From Vitellaria paradoxa (lineage: Eukaryota > Streptophyta > Magnoliopsida > Ericales > Sapotaceae), in assembly GCA_019916065.1 (NCBI GenBank), contig CM034237.1, forward strand, positions 42,328,485-42,392,484: 64,000 bases of DNA. The letters are read 5' to 3'. The position numbers and the translations under genes were made by a program. The notes under the pieces were generated by a model. It ran no database searches. It saw nothing but the letters and a program-made list of their open reading frames with translations, and was not told where the DNA came from. Shown here one piece after another: positions 44,156 through 56,312 of the stretch (position 1 is its first letter; each line of letters starts with the position of its first letter).

Positions 44156-47100
44156 ATGGATCCACCGCGTGAAGGAGGTTCAAGCACCAAACCCCCTTGG
44201 TTTGACGGCTCAAACTATTCATACTAGAAGGTATGAATGCAAGCTTTTCTTCTGGGAATTAATTACAAAGTCTGGATGTCAATAGTACAAGGATGGGAAG
44301 AATTGACCCATGAAGTTGATGGAAGAATTGAACAAAATTCAATTCAGACGTGGACTAAAGCTGAGCAAGAGAGTTCGGAGTGGAACTTCAAAACCTTGAG
44401 TGCCATATTTTCTGCAGTCTGCCCTAATGAATTCTGCAGCATCTCAAGTTGTACGAGCACCCGAAAAGCATGGTTAATTCTGCAAAGTACACATGAAGGG
44501 AACGAACAAGTCAAAACTAGCAAGCTTCAAAAACTCGCTTCTGAGTTTGAGGGACTAAGGATGAATGAAGACGAAAGGTTTGATGATTTTTATGTCCGGC
44601 TCAGTCACATTGTTAATTCCTGCCACAACTTTGGAGAACCAATTCCAGAATACAAAGTGGTACGTAAAATTTTACGTTCTCTTCCACGAGTGTTTGATTC
44701 TAAAGTCACAGCAATAGAAGAAGTCAGAGATGTGAACTCCATGAAAATAGAAGACCTTGTGGGATCCTTGCAAACGTTTGAAGCAAATATGGTGAAACCT
44801 CGCAAAGCGTCAAAAGGCATTGCTTTAAAGACAATAGAAGAAGGAAGTGATGAAGAAGAGTCGGATAGAGAAATGGCGCTTGTGGCTAAACGATTCGTGA
44901 GATACATGAGGAAAAAGGGCTTATTCAATAAGAATAACAAGAAGGAGTCACAATCTCAAGAAAAAGGAAAGAAGATCAAGAAGATTGAATTTGGGGAAGA
45001 AAACAAGAAGAACAAGATCAAGTGTTTTGAGTGTCATGGATATGGACATTTTGCTCAAGACTGTGCAAACAAAAAGACAAAAAAGAAGCAAGTCAAAGTC
45101 ATGAACGCTACATTAGATGATGAATCCAGTTTAGATGAACCATCTTCATCAGCATCCTCAGACGATGAAGGTTACTTTGTTGCTTTTATGGCGTCTCACT
45201 CTTCGTCTGCAGGAACATCTTCTGGATCTCAAAGCGACCCTGATATATCAAATCATAAAGATGATGAATCTGAGGATGAATTCAACAATGATTTGCAAGT
45301 GGCCTATGATGCTCTAATTGTCGAATACAGTAAGGTGAAGAAACAAAGACAAGCCCAACATACCCGCAATTGTAAACTCCGAAGTGAATGAGATTCCTTG
45401 AAGACAGCGAATGAAAAGCTCATAGGTAAAATATCTATTTTGGAATCTGACAAAACTTCTCAGTCTCATGGTGCAGAAAAGTTCAAAGAAAAACTTGAAG
45501 AAAAGAATAAAAAGATTGATGAATTGGAGAAAGTTGTTGGAGAAGTTCAGGATGAGATCTGTAAGCTAAAAGAGAAGATCAAGAGTGATGAGAAGATAAT
45601 TGAAAGAATGAACTCCAGTTCTCAAAAGCTTGAAGAAATTTGGAGCCAACAACGAACACATGGAGACCAAGCAAGCTTAGGCTACACTGGAAAGAGAAGT
45701 GCAATTGTTTCATCATCATCAGCACCTTCAGTAGCAGCAAAGGTTTTTCCAAAATCTGCAGCCAATCCCGAGACCTTCCCAAAGCCTGCTGTACCACCAA
45801 AGAAGAGTTTTGAAAAGAATAAACACTATCAGGATCCTCCTCACATAGTGAAAGGTACGCTTTTTGCTAGACCCTAATTCTTTGTACCTGTTTGTCACCA
45901 TTGTGGAATCAAAGGTCATATACGCCCAAACTGTTACAAGCTCTATGGTCTTCCTTTAAACTATGTTAAAAATTTTTCAAAAAATCCTGGACCTAGAGTC
46001 CCTGTGAAGAATAGATTTCAAGTGTTTTCAAAATTTTCTGAAAATTCTTACAAAAACTCACGTTCTTTTCAAAAACAAAATAGTCCAATATTTCAAAAAG
46101 GTAAAAATTTTAAATTTGTTGAGAAAAAGAATTTTCATAAAGGTCAAAAACGTGAGAAAAAACCTATCAAGACAACTGGTCTTAAAACTAGAGCTATTTG
46201 GATTAGAAAGTCAAATTTAAATTGTTTTGTTTCACAAACTGCCCTGAAAGCTTTGAACTCAAACATGTGGTATCTTGACAGTAGATGTTCTAATCACATG
46301 AGTGTAAATAAATCTCTGTTTTCAAATTTAGAAAATTGTCAGGGTGGTATAGTGACCTTTGGTGATGGTAGTACATCTCAGGTAAAAGGCAAAGGTGAGA
46401 TTAAGTCCACAATTTTTAAATGTTTGAAAAATGTTTTATATGTGGATGGACTTAAAGCTAACCTTATAAGTCTAAGTCAGTTGTGTGATGCTGACCACGT
46501 TGTCCAGTTTTCTAAAAATGAATATAATATTTTCAACAAAAAGGGACAACAAGTCTTGCACGGCATACGCACATCTGATAATTGCTATGGGGTAGCAAAT
46601 TCAGAAGGTTTTCTTTGCAATTCAGCCACTTTAGATGAAATTGAGTTATGGCATCAAAGATTAGGGCACATGAATTATAAAGATTTACATAAATTGTCCA
46701 AATCCGAACTCATAAAGGGCTTACCTAATCTTAAAAAGCAGAAAAATAGTGTATGTGGTCCGTGTCAATTGGGAAAGCAAGTTAGGAAGGCTCACAAAAA
46801 GATAAAATCAATTAACACTTCTAAACCTATTGAGCTTGTCCACATGGATCTAATGAGACCCACACGCACTAAAAGTCTTGGAGGTAGGCAATATATTTTT
46901 ATGGCTATAGATGACTTTACTAGGTTTACATGGGTGAATTTTTTGTGTGAAAAATCAGATACTTTTGATGCTTTTAAGTCTTTGTGTTTCAGGTTACAAC
47001 AAGAAAATCAACGTGTGATAGGCTACATCACTAGAATCAGGACTGACCATGGAAGAGAATTTAAAAATCAGAAGTATGCAGATTTTTGTGATGAAAATGG

Positions 47101-49314
47101 GATTAAACACAAGTTTTCAGCTCCAAAGACACCTCAGCAAAATGGAGTTGTGGAGAGGAAAAATAGAGTTCTGCAAGAAATGGCACGGTCTATGTTACAT
47201 GGAAAACAACTCCTTACAAAATTTTGGGCAGAAGCGGTACACACAGCAGGCTACATAGAAAATAGGGTGTATCTTCGTCTTAGTTCATCAAAAACACCCT
47301 ATGAGCTATGGAATGGTAAGAAGCCCAATGTTAAATATTTCAGAGTTTTTGGGAGCAAATGTTTCATCCTCAAGGATAGGGAAAATATTGGAAAGTTTGA
47401 CTCCCGAAGCGATGAAGAAATCTTCTTGGGCTACTCTTCTACTAGTCGTGCTTTTTGTGTTTACAATTTAAATACATCTTCTATGATGGAATCTGCCAAT
47501 GTAATTGTTGATGACAATACTAATGCTAATGTTTTTAATCAGGGTGAAGAAGATAATGGACTTATGAAGGAGACTGAAGAAGCACAAGAGCATATGGAAG
47601 AAGAAAACACTGGATTGAGAAAAGAAGATAAAGTTGAACATGCCAAAACCACAAAGCAGTTGGAACCATCATCTAGAGTAAAGTTGAATCATCCGGTTAG
47701 TCAAGTCATTGGTGAGGTAACTGACAAGATGAAAACACGCATGCAATTAAGAAATGAGGTAACTTATTGTGCTATGTTTCTTGTGTTGAACCTAAAAATA
47801 TTAAAGAAGCTTTGCTTGATGAAAATTGGGTAAATGCCATGCATAAAGAATTAGACCAATTTGTTCGCAATGATGTGTGGACCATAGTACCTAGACCTAC
47901 TCACACTAATGTAATTGGGACTAAATGGATTTTTAAAAACAAAAGTGATGAGTTTGGGAATGTCATTAGAAACAAAGCTAGGCTTGTTGCACAAGGTTAC
48001 ACACAAGTAGAGGGAATTGACTTTGATGAGACTTTTGCACCAGTTGCTAGACTTGAATCCATTAGGTTGCTTTTGGCTGTTGCATGTTTGTTGAAATTCA
48101 AATTATTTCAAATGGATGTCAAGAGTGCATTTTTGAATGGTGTTCTTCAAGAAGAAGCTTATGTAGAACAACTTAGAGGGTTTGAGGATCCTAAATTTCC
48201 AAATTATGTTTTTAAATTGAAAAAGGCTCTTTATGGTTTGAAACAAGCTCCACGTGCATGGTATGAAAGACTCACTGCATTTTTAATTGAATCTGGATTT
48301 ACTCGTGGTAGTGTAGACAAGACCTTATTCCTTCGCATGGATTCTAAGCACATCTTAATTGCACAAATTTATGTGGATGACATTGTGTTTGGTTCTACTT
48401 GTGAATTATATGCTGTTGAGTTTGGTGAGTTAATGTCTACACAGTTTGAAATGAGCATGATGGGTGAGTTGACTTACTTTCTTGGACTCCAAATTAAACA
48501 GGAAGATAATGGGATTTTCATTTCACAATCCAAGTATGCTAGAGACTCAGTGAAAAGGTTTGGACTCTCAAGTGCAAAACATACTAGAATTCCCATGAGC
48601 ACAAGTACAAAATTGCATAAAGATCCAAGTGGAGAAAGTGTTGATCAGACCATGTGTAGAAGCATGATAGGGAGTCTGTTATATCTTACTTCTAGTAGAC
48701 CTGACATTGCATTTAGTGTAGGTGTGTGCGCTAGATATCAGGCTGATCCTAAGGAATCACACTTGCATACAGTCAAAAAGATAATAAAATATGTCAGTGG
48801 TACACTAGAGTTTGGGATGTGGTTTACATGTGACACCAATTCTGATCTTGCGGGATACTCTGATGCCGATTGGGCAGGGAGTGTAGATGATCGCAAGAGC
48901 ACTTCTGGCGGATGTTTCCATGTTGGAAATAATTTAGTCTCTTGGCACAGTAAGAAACAAAATTCCATTTCATTATCTACTACAGAGGCTGAATACATTG
49001 CTACTGGTAGTTGCTGTACCCAACTCCTATGGATGAAGCAAATGCTTGCTGACTATGGGATGGAACAAGGCCCTATTACTTTGTTTTGTGATAACATGAG
49101 TGCTATTAGTATCTCTAAGAACCCTGTCTTGCATTCTCACACCAAGCATATAGACATTAGGCATTACTTCATTAGAGAGCTGGTAGAGGAAAACATCATC
49201 ATATTGAAGCATGTGCAAACTGAAAATCAACTTGCTGATTTTTTCACAAAACCCTTGGATGCCTTTCGCTTCGAGTCTCTAAAAAAATATGTAGACATTT
49301 GTGCACACCATTGA
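44156..49314 (+). pseudogene. SIRE-like gag-pol with three or four stops and one frameshift
   Basis: It starts at ATG 44156 with PPWFDGSNYSY, the usual copia Gag opening. One frame carries stops at about 44228 (TAG, where the family has Trp), 44234 (TGA), 45389 (TGA) and 45875 (TAA). A frameshift near 47760 moves RT-RNase H to another frame, ending at 49314. Domains: Gag with zinc knuckles CFECHGYGHFAQDC (about 45023) and CHHCGIKGHIRPNC (about 45893); protease around WYLDSRCSNHM, where the catalytic D-S-G is changed to DSR; integrase with HQRLGHMNY, CGPC, TDHGREF and [13 protein letters not shown] with YVDDIVFGS (about 48370); RNase H with STTEAEYIA and CDNMSAISI. It is not translatable as a whole. 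Confidence 0.93.
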
Positions 49315-50342
49315 AATCTAAAAGATAAGTTAGAAGTTCATTGATTAAGTTGAAAATATTTTATGACTTCTATACTGGTACATGTGCATTAAATCTTCCA
49401 AATTCATAGATTTCAATGAATTCATAATTTTTGCATTCCTTGTAAATTGATACGAAGTATTTTGGTGATTTTTGTCATAATTTTGGAGTGCTTTCTATTA
49501 CACTTGACTGTACATGTATATACCTCTTTCTCTTCTTTTCTACAAATCAAGGGTTATTGTTTGATGTGTTTAAAAAATATTGAGGAGCCTGATATGTGCA
49601 TATCAAAGTTATGCACTTAAAAAAAAAAAAAAAAAAAAAAAAAGGGCTACTGGTGAGACCAGTGAGAAGCCCCTTAATGACTCATTGATTGTTAAGGGAA
49701 TAGCGACCTACCCATAAGCGTATGAAAGCCGTCAAGTGTTTAAAAAAAAAAAAAAGGAGGAAAATTGGCTCTCAATTCATTTGGTGAATCAAATTTAACT
49801 TTTTGAGTCTATGATATGTTTGAGGGGGAGCCTATATGTATATTACAGTCAAAACCTCACACGTGCACAAGCATTTGTCCAATTTTATGACTTATTTCAC
49901 CTCCTGACACAGAATTGAAGATTTTCTTGGAAAATCAAAATGTGAATCTTTGAGTTTATGGAGGGTGAGAGATTGATGTACATGCATTGGTATAGTAGAA
50001 TTAAAATTTTTTTTAACATTTTTAGTGAATTCTTCTACTGTCTCTTTTTTGTTTTGATTGTCTGTGTCCAAATCTGAACTTACAAGTATTTTCTCGAGAG
50101 TCTCGCAGGCAGGGCACAAGATGTGCGCCCCTTCGCCGCCCCTGGCGCAGGATACTCGCTGGATGCTCGTGGGTGCGCTGTGGGGTATATATGGGGCCTG
50201 GACAGTCCACAGGTCATTTTCAGCACGCTTCTCCTCCGCACCAGCGACCATCCGGCTTCCTCTCCAACGTTTGTGTATGCATGTTTGCATTCTAGGTACT
50301 CCTCACGTCCTTCTCACTTAATTTCTGTTATTTTTCATAGTC
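49315..50342 (+). other. Region between pol and the extra ORF of the SIRE-like element
   Basis: It holds an A-tract (49619-49642), a short segment with a strong hairpin (GGGCT-ACTGGT-GAG-ACCAGT..AGCCC, about 49644-49673), a second A-tract (about 49742-49753), a purine-rich GAGGGGGAGCC at 49819, and GC-rich sequence at about 50090-50270 that resembles the GC-rich part of the LTR in composition. No protein is seen. Confidence 0.45.
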
Positions 50343-51510
50343 ATGTTTAAAAGAAGTCGAACTAGGTCCTCCTCCACATCTGGAAAATCATTTTTTGAAT
50401 CAAAATGAATTCCGCACGTTGTTTTCCAAACGCCCAGTTCTCATTGAACGACAAATGGACTTGAATAATTTTCCGTTGATTCGCCCTCTTTTTGCTCAAT
50501 TGGGTTGGAAACCCATCACCTCCATTTCTGCATTAGTTCACATTAAATTTGTCCAAGAGTTTTATGCAAATTTTCATGAGACTGACTTTGAAAATACAGT
50601 CTTTAACACCTCTGTCAATCGAGTACCCATTCGTGTTACACTTGACATTATAGCTTCCATAATTAGCATTGAGCGTCCTGGTCTTGAAGAAAGACATACC
50701 TTGTTTTATCCTACACAAGATGGGACCTTTCCATCTAAAGTTGAGTTGTCCAATGTGTTTAATGTTTTGACTGGGTCTCCTCCTTGGAGAGGTGAGACCT
50801 ATGTTCATGGACATCTCAAGACTGATCATCGCATGCTTAATTTGTTCGTGTCAGCTTCCATGAATCCCACCTCACACTATTCTGATGTCACCTTGAGACG
50901 TGGTCGTGTTATCTACGCTATTCTTCTGGGTCTCAAGTTTGATTTACATCTTTTCATATTTCGTCTTATGTTCACTGCTCAACAATTGAAACGCACAAAG
51001 GATTCTCTTCCTTTTGGTGTTCTTGTCACCAAAATTATCCAGTCCCATCAAATTGAATTACCTTCTTCTGGCCTTACTCCACAGCCTACACTCATCACCA
51101 GACTTACCACTAGGAAATCAGTTAGTCAGGCTGTGGATGACACACTTGATGAACCAAACGAGGCTGAGTCTAGTCGTAGCACACACCCCTTTACCATGAA
51201 TTCCATGTCTTTGTCTTTACTGCGACTTGAAGGGGAGGTTGAAAATATTCGTGCTGATCAAACTGCAATTAATGGGCGGTTGGATACCATCGATGCAAAC
51301 ATCCAAGCCTTAACGGATTTGTGCACCACTCAATTTCAGTCCTTACATCGCCAGATTGATAATTGGGGAGCATTTCAGGATGAGCTACCACAGGACGATG
51401 ATGATGATGATGATGATGACACTGGATTTGGTGGTGGTTTTTATGGAGGAGCTGATGGTACTGGGGGCAGTGGCAGTGGTGGTTTTGATGATGGCAGTGG
51501 GTTCTTTTGA
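50343..51510 (+). pseudogene. Extra 3' ORF of the SIRE-like element (transposon/env-like position)
   Basis: A 371-residue frame (from about 50395) lies between pol and the 3' LTR in sense orientation. The likely true start is the ATG at 50343 (MFKRSRTRSSSTSGKSFF), separated from the main frame by a small frameshift near 50395-50405. The N-terminal two thirds, including GWKPITSISALVHIKFVQEF and TLRRGRVIYAILLG, look like the 'putative plant transposon protein' domain that accompanies several plant retroelements. Then follow a coiled-coil-like helix (MSLSLLRLEGEVENIRADQ onward), an Asp run and a Gly-rich tail. SIRE elements are known for an env-like ORF in this position. I see no clear signal peptide or strong membrane segment, so an envelope role is not supported here. 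Confidence 0.7.
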
Positions 51511-51792
51511 TCTATTTTGATTTCTTTTGTCTTTCCATCATCCTCCTTAATTTTGTGTGCTTGTCATTTCCATATCAAAAAGGGAGAGTCAATTCAGGTT
51601 ATGTATGTGATATGTGAACTTGTTTCGGCTATGGTATGATATATTATGTATTAGGTGCTCAGTGTGTTAGTTTGGTGATGATATCATTGATCATTTCTAT
51701 ATCATTATTCCACATGGTGCCTTGATGTGTGTGTTCAGTACGTGCAGAATTTGAGCAGAATTTAAAATTTATCTTAAGTTTTGATATGGAAT

Positions 51793-51807
51793 TGCCAAGG
51801 GGGAGAT
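51793..51807 (+). promoter_or_regulatory. Polypurine tract
   Basis: GCCAAGGGGGAGAT lies immediately before the TG that opens the 3' LTR. This is the normal plus-strand primer site of an LTR retrotransposon. Confidence 0.85.
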
Positions 51808-52593
51808 TGTAAAGTCTTGTGGCAAATCCAATCAAAATCTTAGTTAAATTAGGAATGCTATTAAAGTTTCCTAAAGTGATGCAAATTGAAGATTTGAATA
51901 ATTCTGAACAATTAAGGAGATAAAATGAATCAAGTTGATCAAGATTTTGAAGAATTCTAATTGGTGTGAAGGATTACAAAACCTAATTGGACTCGGACGT
52001 AACTTTCTGGAACGTGGACGAAATTCTAGTGTACTTTGCAGGCACGGCGCGGGGAGCGCGCGGGTGCCCTCCAGGCCCGCAGGGAGCGCGCGGGTACGCC
52101 AAGCTGTTATGACACGTCCCAGAAATTCCAGTGAGCTCTGTAGGATGGAGGATGGGTGTGCGCGGGTGCGAGCTGCGAATATTTTGTCCGAATTTAATTT
52201 TCTATTTTGCCAATTTAGGGCAACTTTGTGTAACCTTATATATGTGAAACCAACTCTGTTAATAAGGGTGGAGAGAACATATTATAGGGACCTAGAGAGA
52301 GAGTCTTTGATGATTGAGAGCTTTTACGTTCTTTTTCTAGATTTTTCTTGTATTCTCTTTTCACTTTCTGTGTGAGGCAAAAAGCCTGCTTGTAGTGTTT
52401 ATCGAGTGATTCGAGCAAGAGTGACGAAAGGATTCGTGCGAGTGATTCGTAGAGAGTCATAGTAGAGTCTTGTAACCCGTTGATAGTGGGATTGTAAATA
52501 GAGATTTTTTTTTCCTTGTGATAGGGTTTCCTCGTTATTCTCTTGTGTGATTACTTTCACTGTGTGTGTGATTGTGTGGGTTTGGAATTTTCA
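51808..52593 (+). repeat. 3' LTR of the SIRE-like element
   Basis: 786 bp, TGTAAAGTCT...GGAATTTTCA. It contains a GC-rich block of about 30 bp (GGAGCGCGCGGGT.. repeated around 52049-52095) present once in the 5' LTR. Otherwise it is collinear, with about 40 substitutions, mostly transitions. Confidence 0.93.
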
Positions 52594-52598
52594 AGTTA

Positions 52599-55239
52599 GT
52601 TACATCTATAAGCAAAGTTCTATACATATATATATAATCTATAGTTCTTATTTCTACAGGAAAAACTATACAAAGACAAGTTGACACACCTAGAGGGTTG
52701 AAGATACAAAACTAGGCATAATGCTAATGAAATTATCAATCCGACCATATCCTACTTCTCCAATTGAATCCACAACTGTATGCTTGTCTATGAAAGGTTT
52801 AGTGGCATGTAGATAATAAGAGAAAGCAGCCATTGTTCTCATATCAGCCAATTATTGAACACCAAGCGAGCAGACGAGCATGAAAAATAACATACAATGA
52901 CAAGGAAATTGAGGTACTTAGGGACAACATTGCCTTACACAGATAAACCCTTATGGATAAAAGGAATAAGCTAGATACATCCAAATTGAATACCCAACTC
53001 CCTAATATCAAGCATATTCCTGCAAATTTTTAACTACTCTCATTTTTAATCTGAACTCAATAAACACAATATTTGAACCATAAGAAATAATAAACCAAAA
53101 AGAAGGCAGAGAATCAACTGACTTAACACTCAGACCATTCTGCACAACATTGAGGATCTATTGTAGGTCTTCTCAAACATGCCGGTCAACTTACATGCAA
53201 TGAATGTGAGTTATGCAAGAAGATTGTCATTGTCAAATCTATAATTATCATAAATGAATAACCCATACACCGTAATTTACATGCAGTGAATGTGAGTTAT
53301 GCAAGAAGATTGTCACACCCTGGATTTATGACCCAAAGCATGAGCCAGGATACGTGCAACCACATAACAATCAGAATAACCTAAACCTAATCAGAGTCAT
53401 ACATTCCCACAGGAGCAAAATAAAATAATCAAAAGATAATGTATACATAAAGCCTTGGCTGTAAGCCACGCAACAGTGCTCCAAAAGAACAATCAATATC
53501 AGGGCTTAACTTAGCCCATACAACTCAATTGAAGGTGAGTGAGTACATACAATAAACCTCAACTGTGGAAGGTACAAAAATGAATATAAAATCCATCAAA
53601 ATGATATATCTATGACAAAAGAAATGTACAGGAGCTAATACTAGAACCTATAGCAAAGTCTGTAGGAGAGTGAGCACAATTCACTAGTATCCACTATTAA
53701 CAAGGACAAAAGGTATACTCTAGCATGCTACTAAATAGTATAAAAAATATCAGTCAAACTATCTAAGCAGATAACCAAGTTATATCACAACCAGAGATGA
53801 GGATTCACAACCAGAGTCAATTTCCTCAACTCACATTCAATAAACTAATATAACATTTCTTAATCATCTGATACCCATATCATTTATTCTAAAATCAATA
53901 TATATACGTGGGTTAAGTACTTTGTCAGGTAGCTCTGTGTCTATAGAACGCAACCCAAACCGCACATTTAGTACTTGCCTCATATGGCCTTAGTCATGGA
54001 GTAAAACACACAAATCCGTGTCTACCACTTGGGTTAAGTCTCAGGAGTGGAAATACACGCTAACCAACATCTACCTCATTTTGTAGGCTAATAACTTACT
54101 GGACGTGAGTCACCAACCCCTGTGCGCTAAGGTATAAACATACCTCCTATTTTCAGTACTTTTACGCTCAAAATTCAAAATCAATACTATAATATATCAT
54201 TATTCACCTTCATCAGTATCTTAGCCTATCATCTAGTAATAGTATTCACATTGAAGTCAATCTAATACAACACTCATTTCATGACTCTTTTAACATATTT
54301 TTTATCATAAATTCATAATATAATTCCTCATATCAATATATTTAAATACCAAAATAGCAAAACAATTCAAGTAGCAAGGAGACATGCACACGACTTACAC
54401 GGTTGTGTGCACGGGACGAGTTGACCAGCTAGTCATGAGCACGAGGTGAACCCAGTGTGCACGAGGCGAACCCAATGTGCACGAGGCAGCATGGTCAGGT
54501 GGCTGTGCAAAGGACATCAATCGCTCTGGCCCTCTAGCGTGCACATGGGAACCATTTAGCAATGCGCACGTGAAGGTCTGTGCGGCTAACGTCCGCAGGA
54601 AGTAAGGCCTCATGTGAGCACGACAAAGTCCAACTGCACTGGTTCGACAGCCCCTGTTTCTGTGCTTTCCAACCATTTTCATATATAAAAGAATGGAAAG
54701 AGAAAATTGAAGGATGGTGAAGAAAAAATGGAAAGAAAATAAATTAAATTTCCTTTATTATTTTCTTTCTTTTCTTTTTTTTTTTCCGAAAACTCAACGA
54801 CCAAACACGTGACGACAGAAAATTTTTATTTTATTTTCTTTTTCATTTTAGTTCTCCCAAACCAAATATAAATTATTCTCTTAATTCAATTGAATGAAAA
54901 AAAAAAAAAAAAAAGCGGTCCTTTTAGACATCAATCTGATAACATTCAGAAGAATATATCATAAACCAAACCAGGAGATCCTCTATATTTTTTATTCCAG
55001 AAATAAAAGACACTCTGTTTGTATATAATCTAAGATTACAAGACAAACTAATCTAGTAACAAACTTGAAACCCATAGAAATCAATAACGGCTGAACAAAA
55101 GACAATAAAAAATTCAAAATTTCTGCTCGAATTGATAACCCAAACATTTGGCTTGAATTCCAGCATCCTTTTTCACAATATCTTTCCGTTGCTGCAGAGG
55201 ACTCCGTCGAGCAAATCAAATGGCAGAACCAGATTGAAC
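52599..55239. other. Spacer with retroelement-like remnants
   Basis: A 35-bp phrase (ACATGCA.TGAATGTGAGTT, then ATGCAAGAAGATTGTCA) occurs at about 53191 and 53279. The second copy runs into TGTCACACCCTGGATTTATG, typical of the start of a plant gypsy-type LTR. Up to about 54700 the sequence has repeated TGTGCACGAGG.GAACCCA phrases. No second LTR, primer site or proteins are seen, so it may be a solo or truncated LTR. No gene is called. A poly-A lies at about 54898-54914. Confidence 0.4.
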
Positions 55240-56277
55240 CTATTTGGATGCTAGAGTGGATTCTTCTCCATCGTTGCTGCTTTGAATCAGCTGTCAAAAC
55301 CATATAAGCAATCAACATTTTCCATAACAATGAACACAAATGACTTGAGAATTACGTGCGGTAAAGAGCAAGAAAAGGGGGCTTTAGAGAGTACCAAGGA
55401 GCCAACTCGTTCATAGGCTTCCATGACCTTTGGATCTTCCTCATCCTCGTACCCAACCTGCAGTATCCGTGGTCCATTGACTGACCAAAGAGCTCTTCGA
55501 CCTGCCTCCTGGTAGAAGATAAAATACAATGTCACTCTTCACCCCTATGCAACAGCTATCTTTGAGGATATGAAGAACAACCCCAGAAAGAGGGAAGTAC
55601 TAGAAACAAAAAATGTGACATAAACTCTTGATACTAGAATATCCAATAATCAACAAATTTTATTACTACAAAAACTCCATAAATTTTGACAACTTTCTCT
55701 AGTTTCAGCATTCACCTCTTTCTACATAAGGTTTTTAGTCGATTCTCATTGGTAAAACAAGTGCATGCACAAAACCCCGAGCTTCCTTTGTGTAATAATT
55801 ACATAATGGTCCACTCTATCATCTCTTTGATCTCTAACTTCATATCAACCTGGCTCATTAGCACATATCTGATTTGCTTTTCCCCTTCTGACCTTCTATT
55901 ATTCTTTTTTGTTTTCAAATGTGTGGTATACTGTATTTTTTGGGATAAAGTAATATGGTCATATGAAGAAAGTCTAACAAGATATATTTTCTGAGTATCA
56001 GATAAATTGTTAGTTATGACTTCTTATTAGGTTTTCCCCCCTGCTTTTCCCTATCTGCACAGAGAGAGAGAGAGAGAGAAGGTAAAGAAAGAGATGAAGA
56101 TCTGTTGATTCAACCTGTAAGGCAAGCAAGTAAATAGCCTCGAGTGCTTGGACACGAATTTCAGGATCATTCTCAAGTTCACGCTCAATTGAGAGTGCAC
56201 TACCAAGTTCAGGTGGCATTTTTGATGTGTCCTGTTCACTATAAATCTGCCACAGGTCATCAAATAGTAAGCATTTG

Positions 56278-56312
<35 letters not shown>

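Larger units (their letters stand above)
43338..52598 (+). mobile_element. SIRE/Maximus-type Ty1/copia element, 9.25 kb
   Basis: The element is 43343-52593, flanked by the 5-bp duplication AGTTA (43338-43342 and 52594-52598). It has two LTRs, a primer-binding site, gag, protease, integrase, RT and RNase H in copia order, then a 2.5-kb stretch with an additional ORF before the purine tract and 3' LTR. Two zinc knuckles in the Gag part, its size, and the additional ORF after pol fit the SIRE/Maximus lineage. It is non-autonomous now because of stops and a frameshift. By eye about 40 substitutions separate the LTRs, so the insertion is not recent. Confidence 0.94.

Noticed and set aside
49644..49673. 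Hairpin considered as a tRNA or microRNA gene
   Set aside because: The stem is too short for a plant microRNA precursor and no cloverleaf can be drawn.
50022..50350. ORFs on both strands in the GC-rich part of the SIRE-like element
   Set aside because: No motif. The region is non-coding spacer between pol and the extra ORF, and the GC-rich composition lengthens frames by chance.
43470..52375. Two similar ORFs (about 43470-43880 and 51935-52375) as a repeated protein family
   Set aside because: They are the same position in the two LTRs of one retrotransposon, not genes.
52690..52850. Minus-strand open stretch reading ADMRTMAAFSYYLHATKPF and onward, possibly an exon of the gene cut by the SIRE-like element
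   Set aside because: It looks protein-like, but no splice choice joins it in phase to the candidate exons at 42.7-43.1 kb, and I recognise no family.
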